In this document: in pieces, positions 11,561 to 20,911 of the stretch
Numbering within the stretch: position 1 is the stretch's first letter
Layout of the letters: every line of letters begins with the position of its first letter
NCBI GenBank assembly: GCA_033439765.1
Contig: JAULSN010000008.1
Coordinates: forward strand, 1,984,001 to 2,048,000
Direction of reading: 5' to 3'
Source of the DNA: Lasiosphaeria ovina
Lineage: Eukaryota; Ascomycota; Sordariomycetes; Sordariales; Lasiosphaeriaceae
DNA length: 64,000 bases
Position numbers and translations under genes: made by a program
Notes under the pieces: generated by a model
The model's input: only the letters and a program-made list of their open reading frames with translations
What the model was told of the DNA's origin: nothing
The model's database searches: none

Positions 11561-11860
11561 ATCTTCACAGAATACAGAGAGAGGATGCTTGCATGTATCT
11601 GCGGGCCGATATTCTATATACAGAAAATTGGTTGGCCTGCTGGTAGCCTATATCCAAACTCTTCTTCTAATTACAGATGACGATGAGTTTTGTGCTCCTA
11701 GCCATAATGACTTTGGTTTATTTTTTCTGGCCAGACCTGAACCTTCAACGCCATATTCTAGCTCACTCCTATTCATACAACAGAATCTTACAATCATACA
11801 GCGGTCTAACTTTGGAGCGGCTACCAACACCGACTGACACCTACTTCCCATTATTTCCTA
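11561..11860. other. convergent 3' intergenic region
   Basis: 300 bp between the stop codons of RRP36 (+) and COQ8 (-). AT-rich, with nothing recognisable beyond presumed 3' UTRs. Confidence 0.5.
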
Positions 11861-14032
11861 TTACTCTGGTTTTATGGTTGTGTCCATCTTGGCTAGAGCC
11901 TGCTCAAAAAGCTCTCGGCACCTCACCTTGCTGCCAAGCCTGGCGCAGAGCAGGAAGGCGCCGCTAAGTTTGCGATGCAGACTATACGTCTCTTCAGGAG
12001 GAGGGGCGAGACGTTCGTGTATCATGACCGGGATTTGCGCCTTGACCCTCTCCGTGATAGTCTGGTCTTGGAAGTCGTACAGCTCGGGGGCCGACTGTAG
12101 AAAGGGCTCGGCCAAGGTGGTGACAGAGGTGATATGGGCATCGAGCATCGCTCTGCTCTCGTGGCCCGTCAGATAGCCGAGCTGCTCCGAGAGCGTCTTG
12201 ACCTGTTCCCGGTCGGACCGGGAGGCGGCCTCGAGCAGCTGCACGTACCGGACAATAAACTCGTCCGGATACTCGCGCGACGCGCCAAAGTCGAGCAGCT
12301 CTAGCGTGTTTCGCTCGGCGTTATATAAAAAGTTGGTCCAGTTAGGGTCCGTCTGCATGAACTTGAACTCGGTGATCTCGCGCAAGCACAGCCGCAGGAT
12401 CTGGGTGCCGATCCAGTCGCGCTGCTCCTGTGTAAAAGATTTGACCCGCGTCACGCCCACGCCGTCCATGAACTCCATGGTCAGGACATGCTTGCCGCAG
12501 GCCTCGGGATAAATTTCAGGGACCGAGAAGACACCGTCGTCGTTGACAGCAAGAAGCTCCCGGTACCGCTTGGCGCACTCAGCCTCGCGCTGGTAATCGC
12601 ACTCCCACGCTAGCTCGGTGCGGGCATTGTCAATCGTCTTGTTGAGGTAGAGGCCCTTGGGCAGCAGCCGAGCGGCTGCTAGCAAGACGCTGATATTGTC
12701 AAGGTCCGAGTTGATCGAGTCAGCCACGCCGGGGAACTGGATCTTGACGGCCACACGTGCCCCGTTGGATGTTAGAGTCGCTCGGTGGACTTGTCCAATG
12801 GAGGCAGCAGCGATGGGCTTGTCCTCGAATTCATCGAATAGCATCCTCCACTCGGTCCCCAGGTTGGCTGTAAGTACTCGGTCGCGCTGCCAGGCCGGCA
12901 TGTAGTCGGCCCGGTCCTGCACGCGTTGCAGCACCTCCTGAATAGGTGCTGGCAACATCTTGGCGTCCTGGAAGCTCATCATCTGCCCGAGCTTGAGGGC
13001 TGCACCGCGCATCCTTGAGAGCTTGGCCACGAGCCTTTCCATGTTTCCCGCACTGAGCATGACTGACCCCTGGCTGCTGCCGCCGCCCACCGCCCGGCTC
13101 AAACCCTCGCCGATGGCCCCCGCAAACATGCCGGCGGCAAGACCACCGTAGTTCCAGAGCCTGCCGATCCGCGTAGACGGCACCTTTGACTCACGGAGTT
13201 CGTACGCAGCAGTGCCGGGAGCTCGAGCCGTCAGTTCAGCAACAAGAACCGCGTCTTGTTCCGAGAGTGGCTCTGGTGATCTTGTCCCGGCAGCGCCATT
13301 ATCGGTGGACAAACCAGCCGCCGAATTTGAGCCATCTAACAGCGACGTTGCCTCAGCCCTTAACTCGAGGCCATCGTCTGAAGCACGCGGGGTTATGTCC
13401 TCCGAGGGCTGGCGCAAAGTTGTACCGTCAGTCCTGTTGACGACAGGCTTAGTGACTGGTGCCGGCTCTGGTTCATGTCGTTTGGTCAGAGCCTCTCTCT
13501 TCATAGACCCTAGGATACTTGAGCCCCTGCCGGTTCGAAAGACGTTGAGATCGACCTCGGCCGATGTAAAGGCGTCGGCCCGATCTACGAGACTCTCTAC
13601 GGGCGTTCCGGGTGGCGGTGGTGGCCTCGGGAATTGTGGAGGTGGACGGGGCTGCTGGAGAATTTCTCTAGCGTTTGCCCAGGGTGCAGGCTCAAAGTCA
13701 AGCTTTTCTCTAGTGTTGCCTTCTCGCGGTGACGTCGCTACTGTTGTTGACTCGGCTCCAGAAGGAGGAGGTGAAGAAGGATTTACCTCATGCCGGGCCT
13801 GGTCAGCTTGCGTGTGCTTTGGCTCCTCGTGCTGGGATTGCGACGCATGCTGCCATTGTTCCTGTTGCTGTGTATGCGACTGTTGCTTTTGCTGCCCAAG
13901 ACTGGACATGAGACTAGACGTCTTGGTGAAACGGTCGAGTTGGCGGGCGCGGAGAGCGACATGCTTGGAGGCGACAGCACGAGAGGCACTCGCGACCGCC
14001 GCCAGGTCTACAAGGACATCTGCAAGCCTCAT
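11861..14032 (-). CDS. COQ8: COQ8/ABC1 atypical kinase for coenzyme Q biosynthesis
   Basis: UbiB/ADCK-family ATPase-kinase on the matrix side of the inner mitochondrial membrane; it supports assembly of the CoQ synthome. Single exon, 723 residues. Family signatures are complete: the KxGQ motif as AALKLGQMMSFQD (347-350), the Ala-rich nucleotide loop AAASIGQVH (408-411), the VAVKIQ lysine (430), the catalytic QTDPNWTNF (560-568) and the metal-binding DFGASREYP (581-584). About 290 residues precede the core, with Gln/His- and Pro-rich disorder at 46-145 (PRPPPPPG). The first 35 residues (MRLADVLVDLAAVASASRAV) resemble the usual fungal COQ8 start, so I keep the first ATG. Same strand as ESS2. 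Confidence 0.95.
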   Translation of the reverse strand: MRLADVLVDLAAVASASRAVASKHVALRARQLDRFTKTSSLMSSLGQQKQQSHTQQQEQWQHASQSQHEEPKHTQADQARHEVNPSSPPPSGAESTTVATSPREGNTREKLDFEPAPWANAREILQQPRPPPQFPRPPPPPGTPVESLVDRADAFTSAEVDLNVFRTGRGSSILGSMKREALTKRHEPEPAPVTKPVVNRTDGTTLRQPSEDITPRASDDGLELRAEATSLLDGSNSAAGLSTDNGAAGTRSPEPLSEQDAVLVAELTARAPGTAAYELRESKVPSTRIGRLWNYGGLAAGMFAGAIGEGLSRAVGGGSSQGSVMLSAGNMERLVAKLSRMRGAALKLGQMMSFQDAKMLPAPIQEVLQRVQDRADYMPAWQRDRVLTANLGTEWRMLFDEFEDKPIAAASIGQVHRATLTSNGARVAVKIQFPGVADSINSDLDNISVLLAAARLLPKGLYLNKTIDNARTELAWECDYQREAECAKRYRELLAVNDDGVFSVPEIYPEACGKHVLTMEFMDGVGVTRVKSFTQEQRDWIGTQILRLCLREITEFKFMQTDPNWTNFLYNAERNTLELLDFGASREYPDEFIVRYVQLLEAASRSDREQVKTLSEQLGYLTGHESRAMLDAHITSVTTLAEPFLQSAPELYDFQDQTITERVKAQIPVMIHERLAPPPEETYSLHRKLSGAFLLCARLGSKVRCRELFEQALAKMDTTIKPE

Positions 14033-14555
14033 TTGGGGAGAGGGAAGGATGCAGAAACTCTATCTCTGTCACCTCGACAGTCCCATCATATTCCAGGCAG
14101 CGCGCCCCGGCCGTCGAGTGTGTTTGCGGCAGGGAGTGTCGGCGCTTTCCAGGTCGGGAGACAGACAGGGTGTAGTCGCAAGATTTTTGGGGCAGAATGC
14201 CGCCCCCATGCACGGCGGGCAAGGAGAGCTCGGGTAATAAGACTACCCCTGCTAGTTCCCGGGCGACCCAGCTCCCCGGGAAAGGCTTCCCAGCTCCAGA
14301 TCCCGCAGGAGGTTACCTCTCTATCTTAGATGGGTAGTCAGTCGCATTCATACCACTATTTATTTTAGGCAGAATATAGTGGGATTTGTATGCTTGCTGA
14401 TCGCTGATCGCTGGTTTTTATTTCTTATTTACATCTTATCCAGATGATCCTGGGTATCATAAAGCAAATACGCCCCTGTCCTCACCAATCCGTACCGGTT
14501 ATGCATTTCGTTATCATGAACCTCAACCTCGTTAACGCGCAGCCTCCCATTTATT
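14033..14555. other. intergenic region between COQ8 and ESS2
   Basis: About 520 bp; holds the COQ8 promoter and the ESS2 3' end. Open frames crossing it are continuations of antisense frames, with no family signature. Confidence 0.4.
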
Positions 14556-16007
14556 TTATGTCGTAATGTTGCGTAGACCTGATGCTCTCCCTCGCGGCGT
14601 TGCCTTTGCGCCGCTGAACGGTGAGTCGGATGCCTTTCTTCCGGCACTGTCGATCTTGCCCCATAGCCTCTGAGCGGCAGGCGTTAAGCCACCCGAAACC
14701 CGCGGGCTGCTGGGGAATTTGGGCACCGGGGTTCTCTCCACCTTTCCTGTGACTCCAAACCGAGCCGATGTCCGCTTAGATTGCGAAATCCGGTCCACCA
14801 TGCGGTGATGGAGAGCCTCGCGCTTCCCCTGCTCTTGAAGCTGGAATGGGTTTGGCGTCGCGTCCCCCACACCAAGGTCGATAATCGGTGCTGGAGCTTG
14901 TGGCGAGGGCTCGGGTTCCTCGTCGTCCACAAACGCGTACCCGTTGATTCGTGGTGTCTCATTGCCGCCACCAGCTAGGCTGGACTCTTGATCAAAAGGA
15001 CGGCGCTTTCCCGCAATTGCGCCCCTTATTTCTGAGAGCGTTGGGGACGACGCCCTGGCGGCCCTAGCGACATGGGGCTGCGGTACTCTAGTGTTCTCGT
15101 ACACGATTAATTTCGGCGGAGCCCGAGACTCTGCTTGCGCCCGCTCGGCAACTGATTCCAGCACGCCATCCACACCTTCGGGAGGGAACATCAACTCGTT
15201 GTTTGGCTTCGAGTTCCAGTGGTTTGGAGCCGCGGGTTGGTCGTCCTTGTTTTTGATGGCCAGCCTGTCCTTTTTGAAGCCATCGTCTACCAGGCTTGTT
15301 CTGATCTTGGCAAGTTTATTCTCCACCTCCTTCTGCTTTAGCTGCATTTTGGACGGCAATTTGTTTCCCGCCCAAAGCCATGCATATTTTTCCACCTTTT
15401 TCTGGTTTTGCTTGTCTAGTAGCTTATAAAAGCTCTCGTTATCCTCACTTGTATATCTCGCCTGAAATGCGCCAAGGTTCATGTTTGTGTCGATCGCCAC
15501 TTTAGGGTCGAGGGTTGAAGAGACGACTGAAGAGACGGCCGTGGACATTGGCGTGTCGCCCGCATCACCAATGGGCGTGCGCCCACCGGGTTGTACTGAT
15601 GAGATGTGTCGTGCTCGATGCCGACCGGGCGTCATGACGCTTTGCAGCCGTCGGCTTGCATTGGTAATCCATTCCTGGTCTTTCGAATCGAGGGCATCAA
15701 GATACTCTTGCTGCGTCTCGGCCTCCAAGAGGCCCGGGAAGAAGTCGCGAGCAATGATTTGCGACAGGGCCTGGGTGTAACTGTCTTCGTCGATAACCGT
15801 CTTAGGCCGTTTGATCCGCTTCGCCGGAGGCGGCGGTGGCATCAGCTCGTTGTCCACTCGCTTGCGGACGAGGGCTGTTGATAGCGGCGCCTCCGAGTCC
15901 ATGATGTGGCCGTTAACGTCGCTTTTCTGAGTCAAGATTGGTTTGGTGCCAAGGAATGCGAACCGCTTGGAAGGGTGGGAGGCTGGCAATCGTCTTCGCA
16001 CGGACAT
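14556..16007 (-). CDS. ESS2: spliceosome-associated nuclear protein ESS2/DGCR14 (Bis1-like)
   Basis: Nuclear protein of the DGCR14/Es2 family, which associates with the late spliceosome C complex. Single exon, 483 residues from the ATG at 16007 (MSVRRRLPASHP). A longer frame to 16091 adds 28 unlikely residues. Diagnostic stretches: VIDEDSYTQALSQIIARDFF and the following FPGLLEAETQQEYLDAL (about 70-105), the NESFYKLLDKQNQKKVEKYAW block, NELMFPP with an ENTRV strand, and the C-terminal TPAAQRLWGKI (about 445). The middle is low complexity, as usual. A nuclear signal is likely at KRIKRPK. It ends with short basic, Ser-rich sequence. No intron seen. Confidence 0.93.
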   Translation of the reverse strand: MSVRRRLPASHPSKRFAFLGTKPILTQKSDVNGHIMDSEAPLSTALVRKRVDNELMPPPPPAKRIKRPKTVIDEDSYTQALSQIIARDFFPGLLEAETQQEYLDALDSKDQEWITNASRRLQSVMTPGRHRARHISSVQPGGRTPIGDAGDTPMSTAVSSVVSSTLDPKVAIDTNMNLGAFQARYTSEDNESFYKLLDKQNQKKVEKYAWLWAGNKLPSKMQLKQKEVENKLAKIRTSLVDDGFKKDRLAIKNKDDQPAAPNHWNSKPNNELMFPPEGVDGVLESVAERAQAESRAPPKLIVYENTRVPQPHVARAARASSPTLSEIRGAIAGKRRPFDQESSLAGGGNETPRINGYAFVDDEEPEPSPQAPAPIIDLGVGDATPNPFQLQEQGKREALHHRMVDRISQSKRTSARFGVTGKVERTPVPKFPSSPRVSGGLTPAAQRLWGKIDSAGRKASDSPFSGAKATPRGRASGLRNITT

Positions 16008-17416
16008 AATGTTACACTCAGTACGGAATTGGTGCCTGCATATATGTTTTTCATGCATACATACTGGATAAACGCGCACCAAAGTATGCACTAAAAAGAG
16101 TATTCAAATACGCGGTGGTGGGATAAAACCAATACCTAAATTACCTCATCCGTATGGAATTCTTGGAAATCCATTCCATACTGAGTGCTCCATCCGGTAA
16201 CGAAGGAGGGCTAGAATCTGGGTTCATAAAACTACGAATTTGTCGTTCACTGTCTGCAACTTGCGCTATGTGCGCACACGATCTCTTCATATTCTGTTTA
16301 AAAGAGACTGAGATAGAAATCTTATATACAAACTTTTACTAGTCTTCCGAGATTTCACCATAAACGTTGAGAGGTATGAATGGCTTTCGACTACTGCAAA
16401 CTCACTGACAAGGCCTCAGGGTTTCTAGCCAAAGCGAATGGATATTTCTACCGAAGGAATGGCGTGCATTTCTATCTCAGGTGGGTGCCGCTTGTGCTAG
16501 AGTTGTTGATACATGCCTTTTGATGGAATGTCTTGTTGTGATGCCATTCCGTTCGATGTCCCTTCTCTCTCATAACAAGTCGAGCCCACCCGGCACCGTA
16601 TCTCCACTTTCACACATGCATGTTGGTGGAGGTGCATGTGTCTTGCTTGTCCTTCAACTCAATCACTGTCCATATCAGTGAATATTTGCAGCCCGGTTCT
16701 ACAAAATATATGCTACCTTTGACACATACCTTGCAAGTTAGACGCTTCCAGCCTTGCGCAACTGTAAAGGCAACCCAATGCGACATGGCTAGTTCAGGCA
16801 ACATCGGGACCTACCAAGGTTCCTTGCTGGCCTGAGAGAGCCAGTTGGCTGTATGTACCACGGCCCAGCCCTTCAAATGCACGTAGCATGCAAACCCATG
16901 TGGTTTGTTTTCGTTTCGTCCAGACACCACCCCCTATAGGCCCTGATCCGGGCGATGCTCCTCTAAGGGCCAGCTGTGCCGTACTGACCAGTCGTTGGGC
17001 AGCACAGCCGACCTACTTTCTCACGGATGGCTCCTTCATAGCCCATAGCCCATATGACAGAACTCGATACTATGACAGGATGACAAAAGGTCATTTTTTA
17101 AAGTTCTCTGCGGGACGTTAAGAAAGTGAATTTTATCTTGACCAAGGGCTCGGTCCATGCCATGACCTGCAGTTGGTCCTACCTACTGCCCAGTGCGAGT
17201 CCTCCGACCTGTCCGTCCCTTGACTCTCCTTCAAGCCAAGGTGCCGAGAGCTGCCTATCGCCTTGATCCTCTCCAACTCTCAGCCTCAGGCTGCGTGCGG
17301 CAAGGCGTCCTGCCCACGCAGCTCCCATCCTCGCCCGCACCCGGCCTCCCCTCCTCCCGCCGACTCCTACATACAAACAGAACCGAGAAACAGGCTTCCC
17401 ACCGGCTTCCCATTCG
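16008..17416. other. gene-free intergenic region
   Basis: About 1.4 kb with no supported gene. It separates ESS2 (-) from the RING gene (+) and must hold both promoters. Small open frames overlap on opposite strands and carry no recognisable domain. Confidence 0.45.
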
Positions 17417-18211
17417 ATGCACAAGCTCGCCCTCCGGTTCACTCTGCCCGTGTTAGCCACTTTTCGGTTCCTCGTTGCACCCATCTCCCGTCTCGCCTTC
17501 CGATTTCGCCTAACGAGGGGGCTTTTCTTGATCTATGCTATTGTCATGAGCATCATGATGAGGCGAAAGGCTCGCTACTATTCCGGCAAAAAGGACTCGG
17601 CCATTGAGAAGCAAAGCGCTAGGGCCGAGGTTGAGGCAATATGTCCCATTTGCCAGGAGTCCATCGGCACCCGCAACGCCGAAGGCATCGTCGAAGGTTG
17701 GAGCATACTTCCCTGTGGCCACAGGTTTGGCAGCTACTGCATCAAACACTATCTCAACGTCGTGGCCGAGGACCGCCCATCGTGCCCCGTCTGCCGCCAA
17801 ATCGCCTACCACATTTGCGGACACCCTGTCCTGCCCGCCCTGCTGAGGCCGAATAGCTCCGAGGGCGAAAGGATTGTTGAGGTGTCTGAGCTACTCATTC
17901 AGGAACTGCAGTCTTCCGATTGTGCATACTGCCGGCTTGGGAGAGTAAGTCGGAGACGAAGCAGGAAACCAGCGTCGAAATGGAAGGCGGCAGTCGGATT
18001 GCTGCGATACTTGAAGCTGCGTCCAAGCCAGCTGCTTGGTAGGCATCGTGCCCTCGCCGGGCCTCAGACACAGTCCGACGACCGGGAACTTTCTCAAGGT
18101 CAAAGGGCGGTTTTGTTTGACAGGCAAGGGCCATGGATCGATCCGTTCCCCAGACCCAGGGATCCTGAGTGGGAGAGATGGTGGGTTACCCAAGAACCCA
18201 GCGGGGCATAG
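17417..18211 (+). CDS. small RING-type zinc-finger protein with N-terminal membrane segment
   Basis: 264 residues, single exon. Residues 1-50 are basic and hydrophobic with a likely membrane helix at about 34-47 (RGLFLIYAIVMSIM). A RING-like finger follows: CPIC (76, 79), CGH (100, 102), C108, then CPVC (123, 126). Ligand five, expected at 105, is Gly; His111 may replace it. RING proteins usually act as E3 ubiquitin ligases, so membrane-linked E3 activity is a reasonable guess. The C-terminal third is basic, then Pro- and Trp-rich (RDPEWERWW), without known domain. The first ATG is used. Specific function is unknown. Confidence 0.75.
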   Translation: MHKLALRFTLPVLATFRFLVAPISRLAFRFRLTRGLFLIYAIVMSIMMRRKARYYSGKKDSAIEKQSARAEVEAICPICQESIGTRNAEGIVEGWSILPCGHRFGSYCIKHYLNVVAEDRPSCPVCRQIAYHICGHPVLPALLRPNSSEGERIVEVSELLIQELQSSDCAYCRLGRVSRRRSRKPASKWKAAVGLLRYLKLRPSQLLGRHRALAGPQTQSDDRELSQGQRAVLFDRQGPWIDPFPRPRDPEWERWWVTQEPSGA

Positions 18212-18811
18212 GAGGGGTAGCTTTGCTGGCCGGCAGACTGATCAAACCATATCCGATCTCGCTACTACCAGATGGTCAGACATTTACGCACAGCGACGGC
18301 TGATAGAATTTCATTATTACGCTGTTCACATATTTTTTATCTTCACGATACCTCACCACTTTTCACAGAATATCGGAGAGATGCATTTGGATAGGCTAGA
18401 GACGGGAACAGGAGTTCGGGATGGGTTGAACTGGGACAGCTGTCAGGAAGCTTGTTGGGTCCGCAGCTGCCTCGAGACCATGCTGCTGATGGAGACCTAT
18501 TGTGGGGGTAATCGTTGGGTCTGAAGATAAAGATTACCGGGGTCTGTGTTAGGTACCCCGCGCTAGCTTGGATGGACCTTGTCACGCTAGGAGGCTTTGG
18601 TTCGGCCCTTTGGTTCAAGTCTTTTTACCGAGTATGGACGAAGTATTGTAGCATGTACGGATACAGTAATACCTGATATACATGATCTATTCCGTATCTC
18701 CATCAGTATTCCCTACGAGCACGGGAATGACAAGATCAACGAGGCGGGCAGTTTGGCGTTCAATGACGGACGACTACAACTTTAAATACAGATCATCTGC
18801 CGATCAGCGAA
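18212..18811. promoter_or_regulatory. intergenic region upstream of HUS1
   Basis: 600 bp between the RING gene stop and the HUS1 start, both plus strand. No supported gene. The last 30 bases before the ATG include TTTAAATA. Confidence 0.35.
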
Positions 18812-20100
18812 ATGCGGTTCAGGACAGACCTAAAGAATATCCGAACATTCTCTAGTGAGCCGTCACGGCCAACAAGATACCATACCTTGAAAGTCCCAAT
18901 CTCTAACGTTCGGCGCCTTCTAATTTAGAACTGACAGCAGCTCTCAATTCTCTTGAGAGAATCGCGTGGTTGCGCCTCGACGATGACACGGTTCGGTTCA
19001 CAGTCATCCCGGACACGGGGTCCCAAGTCTGGGCGTACGTTTTCCCTCTCACATTAGCGGGTTCGTCTGGGAGACTAATATCTATCTGCGTCGTAGCTCT
19101 CTTTCAGCAGAGTTGATATTTGATAATTACCATCTCCAGTCAGCCGAGGCAAACAACACAATCAACCTAGAGCTTCCCTTGGGACCGCTCCAGCGCGCTC
19201 TCAAATCTGCGTCTGGTAGTAACCAGGCCAACCTGCGTCTAACCAAGCGCGATGGCGTGCCGATGCTCTCGATGACCATCCATACCATGACTAAGGACGG
19301 CGCACAAGACACCCGGAGCGGTGGCGGTGGACAATTTGGAGGCGGCGGTGGCCGGGGCCATGCTCGCGTTAGTGGCCATGGCTATGACGAAGATCTCGAC
19401 CCATTTGACGATGCTGCGGAACTGTTCCCGCAGGAGTCGCTCGAGCTTACAATGAAACGTGAGCGCGAGAAGGTGATTACGCAGGACATACCCGTGCGGG
19501 TGCTGCACCCGGACTCGGTCGAGTTGATCATGCAGCCCAAAGTGCGCGAGCCCGACGTCTACATTCAACTGCCCCCGCTCCTTCAGCTCAAGGCCATCTC
19601 GGATCGCTTTACCAAGTTGGCCCTCACGACCGCCACCACGGGCGGCACCCGCGCCGCTGGCGCATCGCAGAATCCCAAGCTGGAACTATCGGCCAACATG
19701 CATGGCTCGCTGCGTTTGCGTCTAGTCACCGAGACCCTAGACATTACGAGTGTGTGGGATAAACTCGAAAACCCCGAGCTCGACCCGGCACAACTCATAG
19801 TACCGATGAATGAGCATCCCAGCACCATATTTAAGGATGCTGGCGCAAACAAATGGGCGACGGTCCGCGTAGATGGCAAGGACTGGAGCAGAGTGCTGAG
19901 CGTTGGCAGACTGGAGGGGAGGGTCATTGCCTGCTTTACTGATGAGCACGCTCTGATCCTATACGTCTACGTGCCTCACTTTGATGATTCGTCCTCGGAA
20001 GATGTTGTCACGGTGAGCAATTCCTTTGGTGGTACTCTTCATTGGGGATCTTTCGCTAACGCACTTGGCATAGTATTATGTGACCTCATACAGTACCTAG
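18812..20100 (+). CDS. HUS1: DNA damage checkpoint clamp subunit HUS1
   Basis: Subunit of the 9-1-1 sliding clamp loaded at damaged DNA to activate the ATR-class checkpoint kinase in the nucleus. Four exons join in frame: 18812..18854, 18929..19034, 19097..20012 and 20074..20100 (363 residues). Opening MRFRTDLKNIRTFS, then LTAALNSLERIAWLRLDDD and TVRFTVI give the first PCNA-like fold. IFDNYHLQS, NTINLELPLGPLQRALKS and VPMLSMTI follow, and VRVLHPDSVELIMQP plus LPPLLQLKAISDRF lead into the second fold, ending VVTYYVTSYST. A Gly-rich loop (about 110-125) is inserted in the first fold. The short last exon is nine codons including the stop. Without splicing, the frame would run on into intron sequence. 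HUS1 homology is firm; the small exons rest on frame and splice consensus. Confidence 0.9.
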
Positions 20101-20911
20101 CATCACCGGTTCTTTTGGTATGTCGTTATAGTCTCTTGAAGCTTTCTCTCACCCATAATACGAAATGGATCGTTATATATAAGACTCGGGTCTTGATGCT
20201 TGCTTCGGGCTTGGGGCGTAACATGGCCTCAAAAGGCGTTAAGGGTGGGGTGGGGGCGTCTCAGCGAAATACTGGCTAGGTTGCTTTCAAGGTGTATTGA
20301 TTTTGGAGAGGATGGATCTTATCGATCTGGAATTGCAGTTACCAAGCATACAGAAACGCTCTCGTCTGATACATTTGTGCTGTAATACATATAGAATACC
20401 AGAGTCTAGAACTGAAGCCTCCAATTTCCTCAAATGATGACGGGTGTTCCAAAGTCCCTCGATGTCTCTAATAGCATCGGAGCTCCAAAGAATGAAAACT
20501 TCATATACTAGTCTGATTCATATGTAATTCTGGTTTAGAAGTTAAAGCGCTCGGAATTCGGGTTGCCATTTGAGCTTGGTTACATAGCGTTGCCTGGGAG
20601 TCTTCGATTCGAAGCCGGGCAACGTTTAAACGGTCAGAGATGGCAGGGTCCACTTTCCTTTCTGAAGCACCTTAATAATTGCACCAGGGGTTCATTCAGG
20701 CCCATGCCAGGGGTTTTCTGCCTGAGGCACCAGCTGGGCAACCTCTCAGCGACGCTAGGACTTGTACAATTGGGGCGGCCACATCACAGGCGATGTGCGC
20801 AGCGAGTGAGTGCATTCAAAGTATTCGCACAGCGACACCACGTGCACTTCATCGCTCCGTCCTGGTTAGGATCCTCTTCCAGGCCCCCGTGTGGGCGCAG
20901 AATATATTACC
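20101..20911. promoter_or_regulatory. intergenic region upstream of AP-1 gamma
   Basis: About 810 bp between HUS1 and AP-1 gamma, both plus strand. An open frame at 20563..20925 has no family signature and overlaps the start of the next gene. Nothing else is supported. Confidence 0.35.

Noticed and set aside
13212..14237. 341-codon plus-strand frame opposite the COQ8 N-terminal region
   Set aside because: Antisense to a gene with full family signatures; low-complexity shadow frame.
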